From a bacterium (GTDB taxonomy: Bacteria > Patescibacteriota > Gracilibacteria > UBA1369 > PNNO01): DNA of 48,653 nucleotides. The stretch's first letter is position 1; the number at the start of each line of letters is the position of its first letter. The translations under genes were made by a program, and so were the position numbers. Location: the NCBI GenBank assembly GCA_021158225.1, contig JAGGUZ010000026.1, positions 1-48,653 of the forward strand. The letters run 5' to 3'. The notes below the pieces were generated by a model. It saw only the letters and a list, made by a program, of their open reading frames with translations. It did no database searches and was not told where the DNA came from. Positions 30,722 to 40,082 of this stretch are shown here, piece after piece.

Positions 30722-32089
30722 ATGAAAAAAATCATAGGCACTTCAGTGCCAATGTCCGCATTGTGGAATAATAAGGTCGGATCAAAACAGGGCAATCTTG
30801 ACACAGCTTTACTCTTTTTGGATTGGCTCCATAAAACAGGCCAATCGGCATGGCAGCTTTTACCGATTCATGAGACACAGCTTGTATCTGGGCGAAAAGA
30901 CAAGCATGTTCCCTCACCATATAAAGGTTATGGCATCGGATTGGATAGTAAGTATCTTTCAGCGAATATGGGAAAAAAAATCCCATCTAAAGCAGAGTTA
31001 TCGTCATTTATAAAAACCCAGAAAGAATGGTTGGGAAATTACACTCTCTTCTGCGCACTTAGAGATTATTTTGGCACTGACGATTGGACAAAATGGGAAC
31101 CAAGCATCCGAAAATACAACAAAAAAACTCTTAAAAAATGGAATGATAAATTAGAAAAAGAGATTCAACAGTATGTATTGCAACAATGGCAACTTGATTA
31201 CGGATTCAGAGAACTTAGAAAAAAAGCTGGTAAGTACAACATCCAACTTATTGGTGATTTGTCATTTTATATACCGCTACAAAGTCCACTCGTATGGCAG
31301 TTTCAAAAAAATTTTCAGATTGATAAAGACTACAAAATGAAAAGCGTATCCGGTTTACCCAATGGTCCAAGAGCGCATTTTGGTCGACAAGTCTGGGGAC
31401 ATCCGCTATATAAATGGAAAGCAAAAGGAGTTTTTGACTTATGGAAGCTCAGACTTAATTACACATCGCAACTTTTCGATATCGTACGGCTTGACCATGC
31501 AAAAGGATTTTTTTCATACGGATCAATGAGTATTAAAGACCCCAAAAAAGATAAAATTAAAAAGGGTCCAGGGAAAAGTATGCTTAAAAAAATCATAATT
31601 TATAGTAACAAAATCGGGCTTAAATTGTTCGCGGAAGATTCCGGAGACAGGCTAAAAGAACTTAGAGATATACTAAAAAGCTTTAGAATCCCCGGAATAA
31701 GAATTCTAAGATTTGCCTATAACGAGAAAAGGGAGAAACTAACAAAAAGGTATGCAGATGTTAATAATTATCCGGTAAATACATTCGCCCAAACCACAAC
31801 CCACGATACAAGCACCTTACTCGGATATCTCAATATCTTATCCACCAAAGAGAAAAAAATATTAAGCAAGAACTGTAATGTAAAATTCAGCAATAATAAT
31901 AAAATATTAACCAAAAGACTTCGCACTGCTGTAATAAATTCTCCCGCAAGAACAGTTATAATTCCAATTCAAGATTGGCTTTTAGATACAAAGCGTATAA
32001 ATATTCCCGGAACAGAAAAATCCGTTGGAGATAAAAATTGGCAATATCATATACCAATTCCGATCGAAGAGTTGCCTGCCTATAAATGA
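30722..32089 (+). CDS. malQ: 4-alpha-glucanotransferase (amylomaltase, GH77)
   Basis: MalQ disproportionates maltodextrins produced by phosphorylase. The ORF track starts at a TTG (30689) inside the promoter; ATG 30722 (MKKIIGTSVPMSAL) is preferred, giving 455 residues. GH77 signatures are in order: LIGDLSFYIPLQSPLVW (about 180), the nucleophile in IVRLDHAKGFF (about 255), acid/base Glu in LFAEDSGDRL (about 305) and TTHDTSTLLGY (about 365). The protein is slightly shorter than classical amylomaltase. It is divergent from glgA-glgP, making one compact glycogen locus. Confidence 0.92.
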   Translation: MKKIIGTSVPMSALWNNKVGSKQGNLDTALLFLDWLHKTGQSAWQLLPIHETQLVSGRKDKHVPSPYKGYGIGLDSKYLSANMGKKIPSKAELSSFIKTQKEWLGNYTLFCALRDYFGTDDWTKWEPSIRKYNKKTLKKWNDKLEKEIQQYVLQQWQLDYGFRELRKKAGKYNIQLIGDLSFYIPLQSPLVWQFQKNFQIDKDYKMKSVSGLPNGPRAHFGRQVWGHPLYKWKAKGVFDLWKLRLNYTSQLFDIVRLDHAKGFFSYGSMSIKDPKKDKIKKGPGKSMLKKIIIYSNKIGLKLFAEDSGDRLKELRDILKSFRIPGIRILRFAYNEKREKLTKRYADVNNYPVNTFAQTTTHDTSTLLGYLNILSTKEKKILSKNCNVKFSNNNKILTKRLRTAVINSPARTVIIPIQDWLLDTKRINIPGTEKSVGDKNWQYHIPIPIEELPAYK

Positions 32090-32144
32090 ATAGATTTGCT
32101 TTTTTATGCATCACGTAATAAACTTGGGCGCCTAACAACTCACG

Positions 32145-33947
32145 ATGGAAATTCGGAATATTGCTATTATAGCGCATGTTGATCACGGAAAAACAACTTT
32201 AGTAGATGCCCTCCTTAAAGCTGGTGGCGCATTTAATTCACACGAGACAATAGAAAAACGCGTAATGGACAGTGATGATCAAGAAAAAGAAAGAGGAATT
32301 ACAATTTATGCAAAAAATGCTTCGATTCATTATAAGGGTACAAAAATCAATATAGTAGACACACCCGGTCATGCCGATTTCGGCTCGGAAGTTGAACGAG
32401 TTCTAAGAACAGTAGATGCTACAATTCTATTGGTAGACGCATATGAAGGCCCCATGCCTCAAACAAAATTTGTTCTCTCAAAATCGCTTGCACTTGGATT
32501 GCCAGTTCTCGTAGTAATTAATAAGATAGATAAACCCGTCGCAAGACCGGACAAAGTTCTGGATTTAACTTTCGATCTGTTCGGAAGTCTTAATGCGTCA
32601 GATAAACAAATGGATTTCCCCTATATATACACAATAGCTCGTGACGGAATCGCAATCCAAAATCTTAACGATGAACACAAAGACATTACTCCATTTCTGG
32701 ATTTTATACTAAAAAATGTTCCTACTGCAAAAACCGATACAAAAAAGGAGTTTAAAATGCAACCCGCAACTTTATCTTACGATAATTTCCTCGGAAGAAT
32801 GGCCATCGGACGCGTATATGAAGGGAAAATCAAAACCGGACAGACCGTAACCGTATTAAATGCGAACGGAGAAAAACGTTCTGCGCGAGTAAGCAATGTT
32901 TTCACGTTTGAAGGATTAAAGAGAGTCGAAGTTCCGGAAGTTGAAGCTGGCGATATTGTCGCAATAGCCGGCATTCCGGATATTTATGTCGGAGAAACAA
33001 TTACAACCGATCCAAATTCAGAACCTCTTCCGGCAATTAAAGTTGACCCTCCCACTCTTGCAATGAATTTTATAGTTAACAATTCTCCGTTTGCAGGACG
33101 AGAAGGAAAATTTTTAACGAGTAGGAATATTAGAGATCGTCTTTTAAAAGAACTGGAAACAAATGTTGGTCTGCGTGTTGAAATGACAAACAATACGGAT
33201 ACATTCAAAGTCTACGGTCGCGGAGAGATGCATCTTTCTGTTTTAATTGAGAATATGCGCAGAGAAGGCTTTGAGCTCCAAGTGTCTCAGCCACAAGTAA
33301 TTTTGCGAGAAATTGACGGCGTTTCATCCGAACCGATTGAAACTGCAATAATAACAGTGCCGGAGAATATAGCTGGAAAAATAATTGAAATTCTTTCTAC
33401 AAAAAAAGGCGTAATGAAAAACATGTCAAACGAGAACGGAAATACAATAATGGAATTTGAAATACCTACGCGCGGACTACTGGGATTTAGATCAAACTTT
33501 GTAATTTTAACAAAAGGAGAAGGAACGCTGTATCACTCTTTTAGCCATTTTGCTCCACACTGCGGGAAAATCGATAAGCGAAAAGTAGGATCAATGATCT
33601 CCGGAGTAACGGGAGTATCAACAGCTTATGCGCTATGGAATCTTCAAGAACGAGGCCCAATATTCATACATCCCGTAACGGAAGTTTATGAAGGAATGAT
33701 TATTGGAGAACATAACCAAGGAACAGATTTGGTAGTTAACCCGATTAAAGGCAAAAAACTCTCGAATGTCAGATCATCCAGTGCCGATGAAGCAATTAAT
33801 TTAATTACACCGGTGCCTATTACTCTGGAAAAAGCGCTTGAATATATCCAAGTCGATGAATATGCGGAAATTACTCCAGAAAGCATTCGTCTGCGCAAAA
33901 AATATTTAACAAAAAACGATAGGATACTGCAAGAAAGGAAGACCTAG
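32145..33947 (+). CDS. typA: TypA/BipA ribosome-associated GTPase
   Basis: The 600-residue translational GTPase has G motifs at the N-terminus: AHVDHGKTTLVDA (G1), RGITI (G2), DTPGHADFG (G3) and INKIDKP (G4). An EF-G-like domain II, domain III/V homologues and the TypA-specific C-terminal domain follow (RGLLGFRSNF, GTLYHSF, GMIIGEHNQGTDLVVN). BipA assists 50S subunit assembly and translation under stress or cold. Length is normal. The 3' end overlaps the convergent rmuC-like gene by 4 nt. No good promoter is visible in the 55 nt after malQ, so read-through is possible. Confidence 0.97.
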   Translation: MEIRNIAIIAHVDHGKTTLVDALLKAGGAFNSHETIEKRVMDSDDQEKERGITIYAKNASIHYKGTKINIVDTPGHADFGSEVERVLRTVDATILLVDAYEGPMPQTKFVLSKSLALGLPVLVVINKIDKPVARPDKVLDLTFDLFGSLNASDKQMDFPYIYTIARDGIAIQNLNDEHKDITPFLDFILKNVPTAKTDTKKEFKMQPATLSYDNFLGRMAIGRVYEGKIKTGQTVTVLNANGEKRSARVSNVFTFEGLKRVEVPEVEAGDIVAIAGIPDIYVGETITTDPNSEPLPAIKVDPPTLAMNFIVNNSPFAGREGKFLTSRNIRDRLLKELETNVGLRVEMTNNTDTFKVYGRGEMHLSVLIENMRREGFELQVSQPQVILREIDGVSSEPIETAIITVPENIAGKIIEILSTKKGVMKNMSNENGNTIMEFEIPTRGLLGFRSNFVILTKGEGTLYHSFSHFAPHCGKIDKRKVGSMISGVTGVSTAYALWNLQERGPIFIHPVTEVYEGMIIGEHNQGTDLVVNPIKGKKLSNVRSSSADEAINLITPVPITLEKALEYIQVDEYAEITPESIRLRKKYLTKNDRILQERKT

Positions 33948-35170
33948 GCACTTTTATTTTTCTCTTCGAGAATAGGTTTTACAGAATCAAGATCATCATT
34001 TGAGATAGACGCTTTTGGTGAAGTCATTTCATCAATTGTCCTTTGTTGCATTTTTGAATTGATCATTAGCGTTTTAATGTCTGTCGGTGCAAATTGCTGT
34101 AATCTCATTTTACTTTTTTTACGAGTTATTTCACTTTTTATATCCTCGCTAAGATTATTGCCTTTTTCAAGTACAGACACACCACTTTGCGATGCCAATA
34201 AATCAAGCGCATTCCTCATATTTATATGATAATCAAATTCGGCTATCAAACTGACTATATTTTCTCTATCACGAGGATCCAAACCTTCAGCTAATTCATA
34301 TGCGCTAATTCGTTTGAATGTAGCCAAAACAACAGGGATCGTATCAGGCGAAATTATAAAGACTTCATAACCTTTTTCGTAAAAATATTTTTTATTTAAT
34401 GCCCCTATTGCATCGGTCGGTACAACAAAAAAGATCATCGGATAAATCTTCGTATCGTTGTTAATTTTTTCGATAGTGGATTTAACATTTGTACTAACAT
34501 AATTCTGCAAATTATCCGACCTTGAGACCTTTGCATCAAAAATCACATATTGTCCCAAAAATTCTATCATAAAATCCGGTTTAAATTTTCCCCCAAATCC
34601 ATCCGGCAAATTATTATTATCATAAGTTTGATAATTATATTCCGGCAATTTACATAACTCGGACAATTGATATTTAACGTTTTTCTCATGTTCCGCCCAC
34701 ATACGATCTCTTTCTTCTTTCTCTTTTTTATCACGTTCTTCATCCTCCCTACGCACTCTTTTTTTCTCATCTTCCCAAGCTTTTTTTGATTCATCCAACT
34801 TTTGCACACCTATGTTGAATTCATTCTCTTTTCTAGTTTCCTCCTCTTTAAATTTAGCTAATTCTTTAGAAAGTCTCTCTTTATCCTCCAGTAAATTTTC
34901 ATTTTTAGCTTTAAGAGACACTATTTCTGCATAAAGTTGCTTGTTTTTCCCGGATAATTCATCTTTTTTTGTTCTTTCATTTTGAAAATCTTTTGTAAGT
35001 TCCCCAATTTTAACATCTTTTTGAGTTAATTCAGCTTTCAACTGAGCATTTTCTTCTATTGGTTTATTCCCATTATTCGTACTATTTTTCCCCCTTAAAA
35101 GTATATAAATAACTCCGATAGTTCCAATTATCAGTAAAGCCAATAAAATATCAGTTATAGTCATAGTCAC
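33944..35170 (-). CDS. rmuC: RmuC-like DNA recombination/repair protein
   Basis: The 408-residue protein has one N-terminal membrane helix (about 7-24), a long charged coiled coil (about 40-165, with KKRVRREDEERDKKEKEERD), and a RmuC/PD-(D/E)XK-like domain (about 185-310). The domain is recognised by PDFMIEFLGQYVIFDAKVSRS and PMIFFVVPTDAIGALN. The Asp...DAK arrangement fits the nuclease-fold core. E. coli RmuC limits inversion at short inverted repeats. The identification rests on architecture and the DAK core and is less certain than for most genes here. It lies 21 nt downstream of tRNA-Gly on the same strand. Confidence 0.7.
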   Translation of the reverse strand: MTMTITDILLALLIIGTIGVIYILLRGKNSTNNGNKPIEENAQLKAELTQKDVKIGELTKDFQNERTKKDELSGKNKQLYAEIVSLKAKNENLLEDKERLSKELAKFKEEETRKENEFNIGVQKLDESKKAWEDEKKRVRREDEERDKKEKEERDRMWAEHEKNVKYQLSELCKLPEYNYQTYDNNNLPDGFGGKFKPDFMIEFLGQYVIFDAKVSRSDNLQNYVSTNVKSTIEKINNDTKIYPMIFFVVPTDAIGALNKKYFYEKGYEVFIISPDTIPVVLATFKRISAYELAEGLDPRDRENIVSLIAEFDYHINMRNALDLLASQSGVSVLEKGNNLSEDIKSEITRKKSKMRLQQFAPTDIKTLMINSKMQQRTIDEMTSPKASISNDDLDSVKPILEEKNKSA

Positions 35171-35191
35171 TTGTTAAATAATATTATCAAT

Positions 35192-35266
35192 TGGAGCGGG
35201 TAACGGGAATTGAACCCGTGTCTACTGATTGGCAACCAGTCGTAATAGCCACTATACTATACCCGC
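35192..35266 (-). tRNA. tRNA-Gly (GCC), CCA encoded
   Basis: On the minus strand the cloverleaf is complete. The acceptor is GCGGGTA/TACCCGC. The anticodon stem ACTGG/TCAGT holds loop TTGCCAA, anticodon GCC. The T arm is ACGGG-TTCAATT-CCCGT, with discriminator U as expected for tRNA-Gly, then CCA. It lies between trkH and rmuC. Confidence 0.96.
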
Positions 35267-35297
35267 CTATTTTTAATTTCGTAATTGAAGCTTTCAA

Positions 35298-35325
35298 ATT
35301 ATAACTAACAATCGAAAAATTTCAA
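35298..35325 (-). promoter_or_regulatory. promoter of tRNA-Gly
   Basis: On the minus strand, TTGAAA (35325-35320), a 16-bp spacer and a perfect TATAAT (35303-35298) lie 31 nt before the tRNA. The -35 abuts the trkH stop codon. Transcription may continue into rmuC. Confidence 0.7.
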
Positions 35326-36762
35326 TTATTTCTTTCCCTTACCAAAAAATTCCTTAAGAACTATGAGCAACGGGAATATTTCAAGACGTCCAAATATCAT
35401 TGCAAAGATCAGAAGCAGTTTTAATATCCATGGTATTAAATAAAGCTCTATTGTACTTAGTCCAACCGTCCCAAGAGCAGATGTGATCTGAAACGAAGAA
35501 TCAAGAAAGCTATATCCAAAAAGCATAAAAATAATCGTACCCACAAATAAAAACAATATATAAACAAACAAATATATTCCAATACTCATTACCTGTTCTT
35601 CGTTAATATTTTGCTTGTAAATTCTTAATGGGATTACCGCTCTTTGAGGAGATATTCTCTTTTTTATATACCATGGGATCGCTCTAAACAAAGTATAAAT
35701 ACGACTTATTTTTATACCACCCGAAGTACTTGAGCTTGAGCCTCCTATTATCATTCCTACAAATATCAAAAGAATAAATATTTGAGGCAACAAATGAATT
35801 CTCGTTATGGAAAATCCCGTAGTTGTAATTGCTGAAATCGTCTCAAAAACAGCTATTTTAATATCATGAACAAAAAACAATCCTATTAAAGATATAATCA
35901 AAATAAAAATTACAAGTACATTTTTTTCATACGATAAGAAGAAATCCTTGAACTTGTGTTTAAGCAATTTATTGTGAGTAATAAACGAAATAGCACCAAT
36001 AATCATTAAGATACTTAAAATAATAAGCTGTGTGTTATTCAAAGACAAAGTATCTGAAATTGCAAAGCCTCCGGTTGAAATAGATGCAAAAGTAAGAGAG
36101 ACCGATTCAAACAAATTCATTCCGGAAATAAAAAACAAAATAATTCCAAATAAAGTATATCCGATATAAATTATCATCATATCAATAAGAGTCCTGTTAA
36201 AACCACCTTCCAGCTTTTCACCAAATCCCTGTGATTGATATAAAGCCATTGTGTTTTGCGTTCTACTCTTAATTTTTTCGCTTTCTTCAACTTTAAACTG
36301 AGCCTTTCTCCCGAAATAAGAAGCAAAAAATAAAAAAAACATTACTATACCTATCCCTCCAAGCCATTGTGTTTCGGCTCTCCATATCAAAAGACTTTTC
36401 GGGAGCTCATGCAATGTGGGGAAAAGGCTAAGACCGGTTGTTGTAAATCCGGAAACCGACTCAAAAAAAGCATCAAGAAAATTATAATTAAAAAAAGGCA
36501 AAAAAGAGATTGCTCCAACAAAAGGAATTACAATAAATGATATACCAACCAGAATAAAACCGTATTTAATTGAAATAACTTCAAATTCTTTCCGTTTTCT
36601 AAAAATCAATACCAAGACAATTCCTAAAACAAATGAAACAACCGCACTAATTATAAAATTCCAAATATTTTCCTTATAGAAAAACCCAGTAAGTATTGGG
36701 ATTAATCTAAAAAAGGCTGAAATTATTAAAAGATAGCCTAAATATCTGTAAATTTTTTTCAT
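35326..36762 (-). CDS. trkH: TrkH potassium uptake channel subunit
   Basis: The 478-residue protein has four M1-P-M2 repeats. The four selectivity-filter loops can be read: SGFTTTGLSLF, ASISTGGFAIS, AITTTGFSIT and ALGTVGLSTI, each keeping the filter Gly. About ten to twelve membrane helices are expected. It conducts K+ (or Na+) under control of the cytoplasmic TrkA ring. The start overlaps the trkA stop by ATGA, giving a trkA-trkH operon behind pnp. Confidence 0.94.
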   Translation of the reverse strand: MKKIYRYLGYLLIISAFFRLIPILTGFFYKENIWNFIISAVVSFVLGIVLVLIFRKRKEFEVISIKYGFILVGISFIVIPFVGAISFLPFFNYNFLDAFFESVSGFTTTGLSLFPTLHELPKSLLIWRAETQWLGGIGIVMFFLFFASYFGRKAQFKVEESEKIKSRTQNTMALYQSQGFGEKLEGGFNRTLIDMMIIYIGYTLFGIILFFISGMNLFESVSLTFASISTGGFAISDTLSLNNTQLIILSILMIIGAISFITHNKLLKHKFKDFFLSYEKNVLVIFILIISLIGLFFVHDIKIAVFETISAITTTGFSITRIHLLPQIFILLIFVGMIIGGSSSSTSGGIKISRIYTLFRAIPWYIKKRISPQRAVIPLRIYKQNINEEQVMSIGIYLFVYILFLFVGTIIFMLFGYSFLDSSFQITSALGTVGLSTIELYLIPWILKLLLIFAMIFGRLEIFPLLIVLKEFFGKGKK

Positions 36763-37400
36763 GCGCCTGTAATAAGTTCTTTTATCTTCGGGATATCCTC
36801 TGTTTTAGCTATCACAATCAAAACATCTCCTTCGTTCACAGCAACAACATCTTTAGCCATTATTATTTCACCACCTCTATAAACTCCGGCTACAGACGCA
36901 CCGGGAAGTTCCAAAGGTTGGTCTATAAGAGGGCTGTCTTTTTCTACGGTTTCTTCGTAAATCTGAATTTTACCATTCCCTATTTGGCAAATAATTCTTT
37001 CATCTCCATATTCGGCAAGAACTTGTTTAATTGCAGTCACATTTGTTCCAACTACAGAAACTATTTTACTTATTCCCAGCTTTTTAAACAATTCTTCATT
37101 TTTCGGTTTATTAACAAGTGCAATAATTTTTTTAACATTTTCACTTTTTGCAATTTCACAAACCATTAAATTTGTCTTGTCATCACTTGTACACACAATA
37201 GCATCACAATCAACCAAACCGGCATCATTAAGGACACTTATATCACTTCCATCCCCTTCAACCACCAAAGCTGACGTTGTATTTGCTATCTCCTTTGCTT
37301 TGTCGGGATCCTGCTCAACAATTGTTAATTCATTCTTCTCTCCCATTAAATTTGCAAGAGTCAATGCTGTTGGCGTACCACCCACTATTATTATTTTCAT
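36759..37400 (-). CDS. trkA: TrkA potassium channel regulatory subunit (RCK)
   Basis: The 213-residue protein has one RCK_N Rossmann domain (about 1-125) and one RCK_C domain (about 135-212). That is half of the double-length E. coli TrkA but normal for KtrA/short TrkA. The glycine-rich nucleotide loop reads IIVGGTPTALTLANLM, which departs from GxGxxG, so nucleotide binding may be altered. EGDGSDISVLNDAGL and VNKPKNEELFKKLG are typical. RCK_C domains of KtrA/TrkA bind c-di-AMP in several bacteria; with cdaA in the window, that control is plausible here. It follows pnp by 11 nt and overlaps trkH. Confidence 0.93.
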   Translation of the reverse strand: MKIIIVGGTPTALTLANLMGEKNELTIVEQDPDKAKEIANTTSALVVEGDGSDISVLNDAGLVDCDAIVCTSDDKTNLMVCEIAKSENVKKIIALVNKPKNEELFKKLGISKIVSVVGTNVTAIKQVLAEYGDERIICQIGNGKIQIYEETVEKDSPLIDQPLELPGASVAGVYRGGEIIMAKDVVAVNEGDVLIVIAKTEDIPKIKELITGA

Positions 37401-37411
37401 AATAATTAAAT

Positions 37412-39526
37412 TTATTTTTTATTATGATCCGATTTTGACAACAAAGCTTTCATAGATAAATTATATCTTCCTTGGCTATCGATTTCCATTAATTTAACTT
37501 TTACCGTGTCTCCCAATTTAACAACATCTTCAACCTTGTTTACATGGTCGTTTGAAAGTTGAGAAATATGAACAAGTCCATCTTTTCCCGGAACAATTTC
37601 CACAAATGCTCCAAAGTCCATAATTCTAACAACCTTTCCTTCAAATACCTCGCCAACTTGTGGCTCATAAGTAATTAAATCAATTTTTTTCTTCGCGCAA
37701 TCACCTTTTTCTTGATCGGGAGCTGTAATTGTAACAATTCCATCATCATTGATATCAATATCAACATCACAATCTTTAATAATACCCTGAATTGTTTCAC
37801 CACCTTTCCCTATAACATCACGAATTTTATCCGGATCAATCTGCATATTTAGTATAAGCGGGGCATATTTTGACATATGAGATCTAGGAGCCGGAATTGC
37901 TCGGCTCATTACATTCATAACTTCCATTCTTGCTTCGGTTGCTCTACTTAAAGCCTCTTCCATTAATTCCAAAGAAAGACCTTTAATTTTAATATCCATC
38001 TGAAGAGCAGTAATTCCTTTTGTTGTTCCGGCTACTTTAAAATCCATATCTCCGGCAAAATCTTCCATTCCCTGAATATCCGAAAGAATTTTATAATTCC
38101 CTTCTCCGTCGGTTACAAGCCCCATTGCAATTGCCGAAACATGGCTCTTTATTGGAACTCCCGCAGCCATTAGCGACAAAGAAGAACCGCAGACCGAAGC
38201 CATAGAACTCGATCCATTACAAGTTAAAACTTCACTTTCCAAAACCATTGTATAAGGAAAATCTTTTTCGTCAGGTAAAACAGGGATAAGTGCTCTTTCG
38301 GCTAATGCTCCATGCCCAATTTCACGCCTTCCCGGACCACGCATAGGTCTAACCTCCCCAACTGAATAAGCTGGGAAATTATAAAAATGCATATACCTCT
38401 TTTTTGTATCAACTTCCATCGTATCCACAATCATCGCGTCACCTGGGCCACCAAGCGTTGTAACGGTTAAAGCCTGAGTTTCTCCTCTTTGGAAAAGACC
38501 GGATCCGTGGACACGCGGTAATAAATCAAGTTTTACGCTAAGTTTTCGGATTTCATCGATTTTTCGACCATCAATTCTTTCTTCTTTCTCAAGAATATTT
38601 TTACGCATATTTTTCTCAATCAATTTATTCAGACCAACCATCAAATCTCCTTCGCTAAATTTCTCTTCTTCCAATTCCGTTGCAAATTTTTCTTTAACTT
38701 TATCTTCAAGTGCGTGAATTGTACTTTTTATCTCCTTTTTCTTAACACCCTTAATTGTATTAAGCATATCCTCCGTAACAAAAGCAGATAACGCCTCGAT
38801 TGCTTCCGGACTTGGTGCATTTATTGTTACCTCAATTTTTTCATCCTTTTTATACTTTTCTGCAAATCTCTTTTGAAGAGCGCATAAATCTTTAATATAT
38901 TTATGTGCAAACCCAAGAGCTTTAACTATAGTTTCATTATCAACTTCTTTTGCTCCGGCCTCCACCATCGTTATTGCATCCTGCGTTCCGGCAACAACCA
39001 AATCCAAATCTCCCTCCTTTACTTGATCGTAAGTGGGATTTAGAATTAATTCACCCTCAATAAGTCCGATTTTTACACCTGCAACCGGTCCTTCAAAAGG
39101 CATTCCGCTAATCATAAGAGCACAAGACGCAGCCGTAATTGCCAGTGGTCCCGGAGTTACTTCCGAATCAGTAGACATTACTGTACAAACAACCTGAGTA
39201 TCATTTGTTATTCCCTTTGGAAATAAAGGACGAATAGGACGATCGATCAAACGACTGTTTAAAATGGCGTTTTCACTTGGACGCCCACCTCTTTTGATAA
39301 ATCGACTTCCGCTAATTTTTCCGGCAGCATAAAACTTTTCAACATATTCACACTGAAGAGGGAAAAAATCTGTCCCTTCACGAGCAGAGCCCATTGTGGC
39401 AGCCACTAAAATTCTGGTATCTCCAAGAGATACCATTGCCGACCCACTAGCCTGTGTAGCTAATTCCCCTGTTTCGATTGAGAACTGTCTTCCAGCCAAG
39501 TCAATCGAGAATTCCGGTGATTCCAT
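37412..39526 (-). CDS. pnp: polyribonucleotide nucleotidyltransferase (PNPase)
   Basis: PNPase is the phosphorolytic 3'-5' exoribonuclease. The ORF track begins with a TTG at 39532; ATG 39526 (MESPEFSIDLAGR, 704 residues) is preferred. Two RNase PH domains (about 5-220 and 300-540) carry FFPLQCEYVEKFYAAGKI, RVHGSGLFQRGETQAL and GDMDFKVAGT (catalytic Asp). A KH domain (about 550-610, IRDVIGKGGETIQGI) and an S1 domain (about 620-690, VFEGKVVRIMDFGAFVEI) follow. It comes after rpsO as in many bacteria, with a structured 149-nt gap, and precedes trkA by 11 nt. Confidence 0.97.
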   Translation of the reverse strand: MESPEFSIDLAGRQFSIETGELATQASGSAMVSLGDTRILVAATMGSAREGTDFFPLQCEYVEKFYAAGKISGSRFIKRGGRPSENAILNSRLIDRPIRPLFPKGITNDTQVVCTVMSTDSEVTPGPLAITAASCALMISGMPFEGPVAGVKIGLIEGELILNPTYDQVKEGDLDLVVAGTQDAITMVEAGAKEVDNETIVKALGFAHKYIKDLCALQKRFAEKYKKDEKIEVTINAPSPEAIEALSAFVTEDMLNTIKGVKKKEIKSTIHALEDKVKEKFATELEEEKFSEGDLMVGLNKLIEKNMRKNILEKEERIDGRKIDEIRKLSVKLDLLPRVHGSGLFQRGETQALTVTTLGGPGDAMIVDTMEVDTKKRYMHFYNFPAYSVGEVRPMRGPGRREIGHGALAERALIPVLPDEKDFPYTMVLESEVLTCNGSSSMASVCGSSLSLMAAGVPIKSHVSAIAMGLVTDGEGNYKILSDIQGMEDFAGDMDFKVAGTTKGITALQMDIKIKGLSLELMEEALSRATEARMEVMNVMSRAIPAPRSHMSKYAPLILNMQIDPDKIRDVIGKGGETIQGIIKDCDVDIDINDDGIVTITAPDQEKGDCAKKKIDLITYEPQVGEVFEGKVVRIMDFGAFVEIVPGKDGLVHISQLSNDHVNKVEDVVKLGDTVKVKLMEIDSQGRYNLSMKALLSKSDHNKK

Positions 39527-39603
39527 AATCAATAAGAGTTATTAAAATAATTTACTCTTAAATAATGAGATCTTTTTTAAAACTTAAGGAACAAGTCTCA
39601 AAG

Positions 39604-39623
39604 TTGCAAGAATCTGCAATTCT
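39604..39623 (-). ncRNA. alternative hairpins in the rpsO-pnp intergenic leader
   Basis: Two mutually exclusive hairpins share bases: TTGCA-N6-TGCAA (39604-39619) and AGAAT-N5-ATTCT (39609-39623). They lie inside a larger pairing of AACTTAGG with CCTTAAGTT. In E. coli a pnp leader hairpin is the RNase III site for PNPase autoregulation; a similar role here is inference only. Confidence 0.3.
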
Positions 39624-39675
39624 GGAACCTGCACCTAAGTTTAATTAAATCCCTCAAAAAGAGCATATAAATGAA

Positions 39676-39939
39676 TTATTTCCTTAATTTCAACTTCGTA
39701 ATAAGACCTTCATAACTATCTTTATCATTCAATCTCATGTAATTCAACAATTTTCTTCTTTTTCCAACCATCATTAAAAGACCTCTTCTTGAGTGGTTAT
39801 CTTTTGGATGAACCGTTAGGTGATCCTGCACCTCCTGAATTCGCTCGGTTAAAATAGCTACCTGCACTTCCGGAGATCCGGTATCTTTTTCATGCTTGGA
39901 AAACTTTGAAATTACTTTCTTTTTTTGAGCGCGTTTCAT
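39676..39939 (-). CDS. rpsO: 30S ribosomal protein S15
   Basis: The 87-residue protein has the S15 signature [19 protein letters not shown] and [20 protein letters not shown], which bind helix 22 of 16S rRNA. It is preceded by a promoter and a leader of about 100 nt, long for this genome, where S15 autoregulation could act. It is followed by pnp on the same strand, the widespread rpsO-pnp order. Confidence 0.97.
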   Translation of the reverse strand: MKRAQKKKVISKFSKHEKDTGSPEVQVAILTERIQEVQDHLTVHPKDNHSRRGLLMMVGKRRKLLNYMRLNDKDSYEGLITKLKLRK

Positions 39940-40014
39940 ATCGTGCCGTTAAATAATAGGAGACTATCCTCTTGCAAGTCTTATAGGCTTTGTAAGGAGA
40001 CAGACATAAATTTA

Positions 40015-40039
40015 ATGAAAAATTTCTAAAATTTTTCAT
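40015..40039 (-). promoter_or_regulatory. hairpin at the 5' end of the rpsO leader
   Basis: ATGAAAAATT and AATTTTTCAT form a perfect 10-bp stem with a 5-nt loop. It lies just after the predicted rpsO start point (about 40040) and 44 nt after the SPFH stop. It could be a 5' stabilising or regulatory structure of rpsO, or a weak terminator for the SPFH gene. Confidence 0.45.
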
Positions 40040-40046
40040 CTAGTGA

Positions 40047-40075
40047 AATCTAACAGATTCTAGCTATTTTGGCAA
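40047..40075 (-). promoter_or_regulatory. possible promoter of rpsO-pnp
   Basis: On the minus strand, TTGCCA (40075-40070), a 17-bp spacer and TAGATT (40052-40047). The predicted leader before ATG 39939 is about 100 nt. Confidence 0.5.
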
Positions 40076-40082
40076 CACATTT

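Noticed and set aside
39676-39939. Search for further ribosomal-protein or ncRNA genes near rpsO
   Set aside because: Only S15 is coded; the hairpins nearby are too small for known ncRNA classes.
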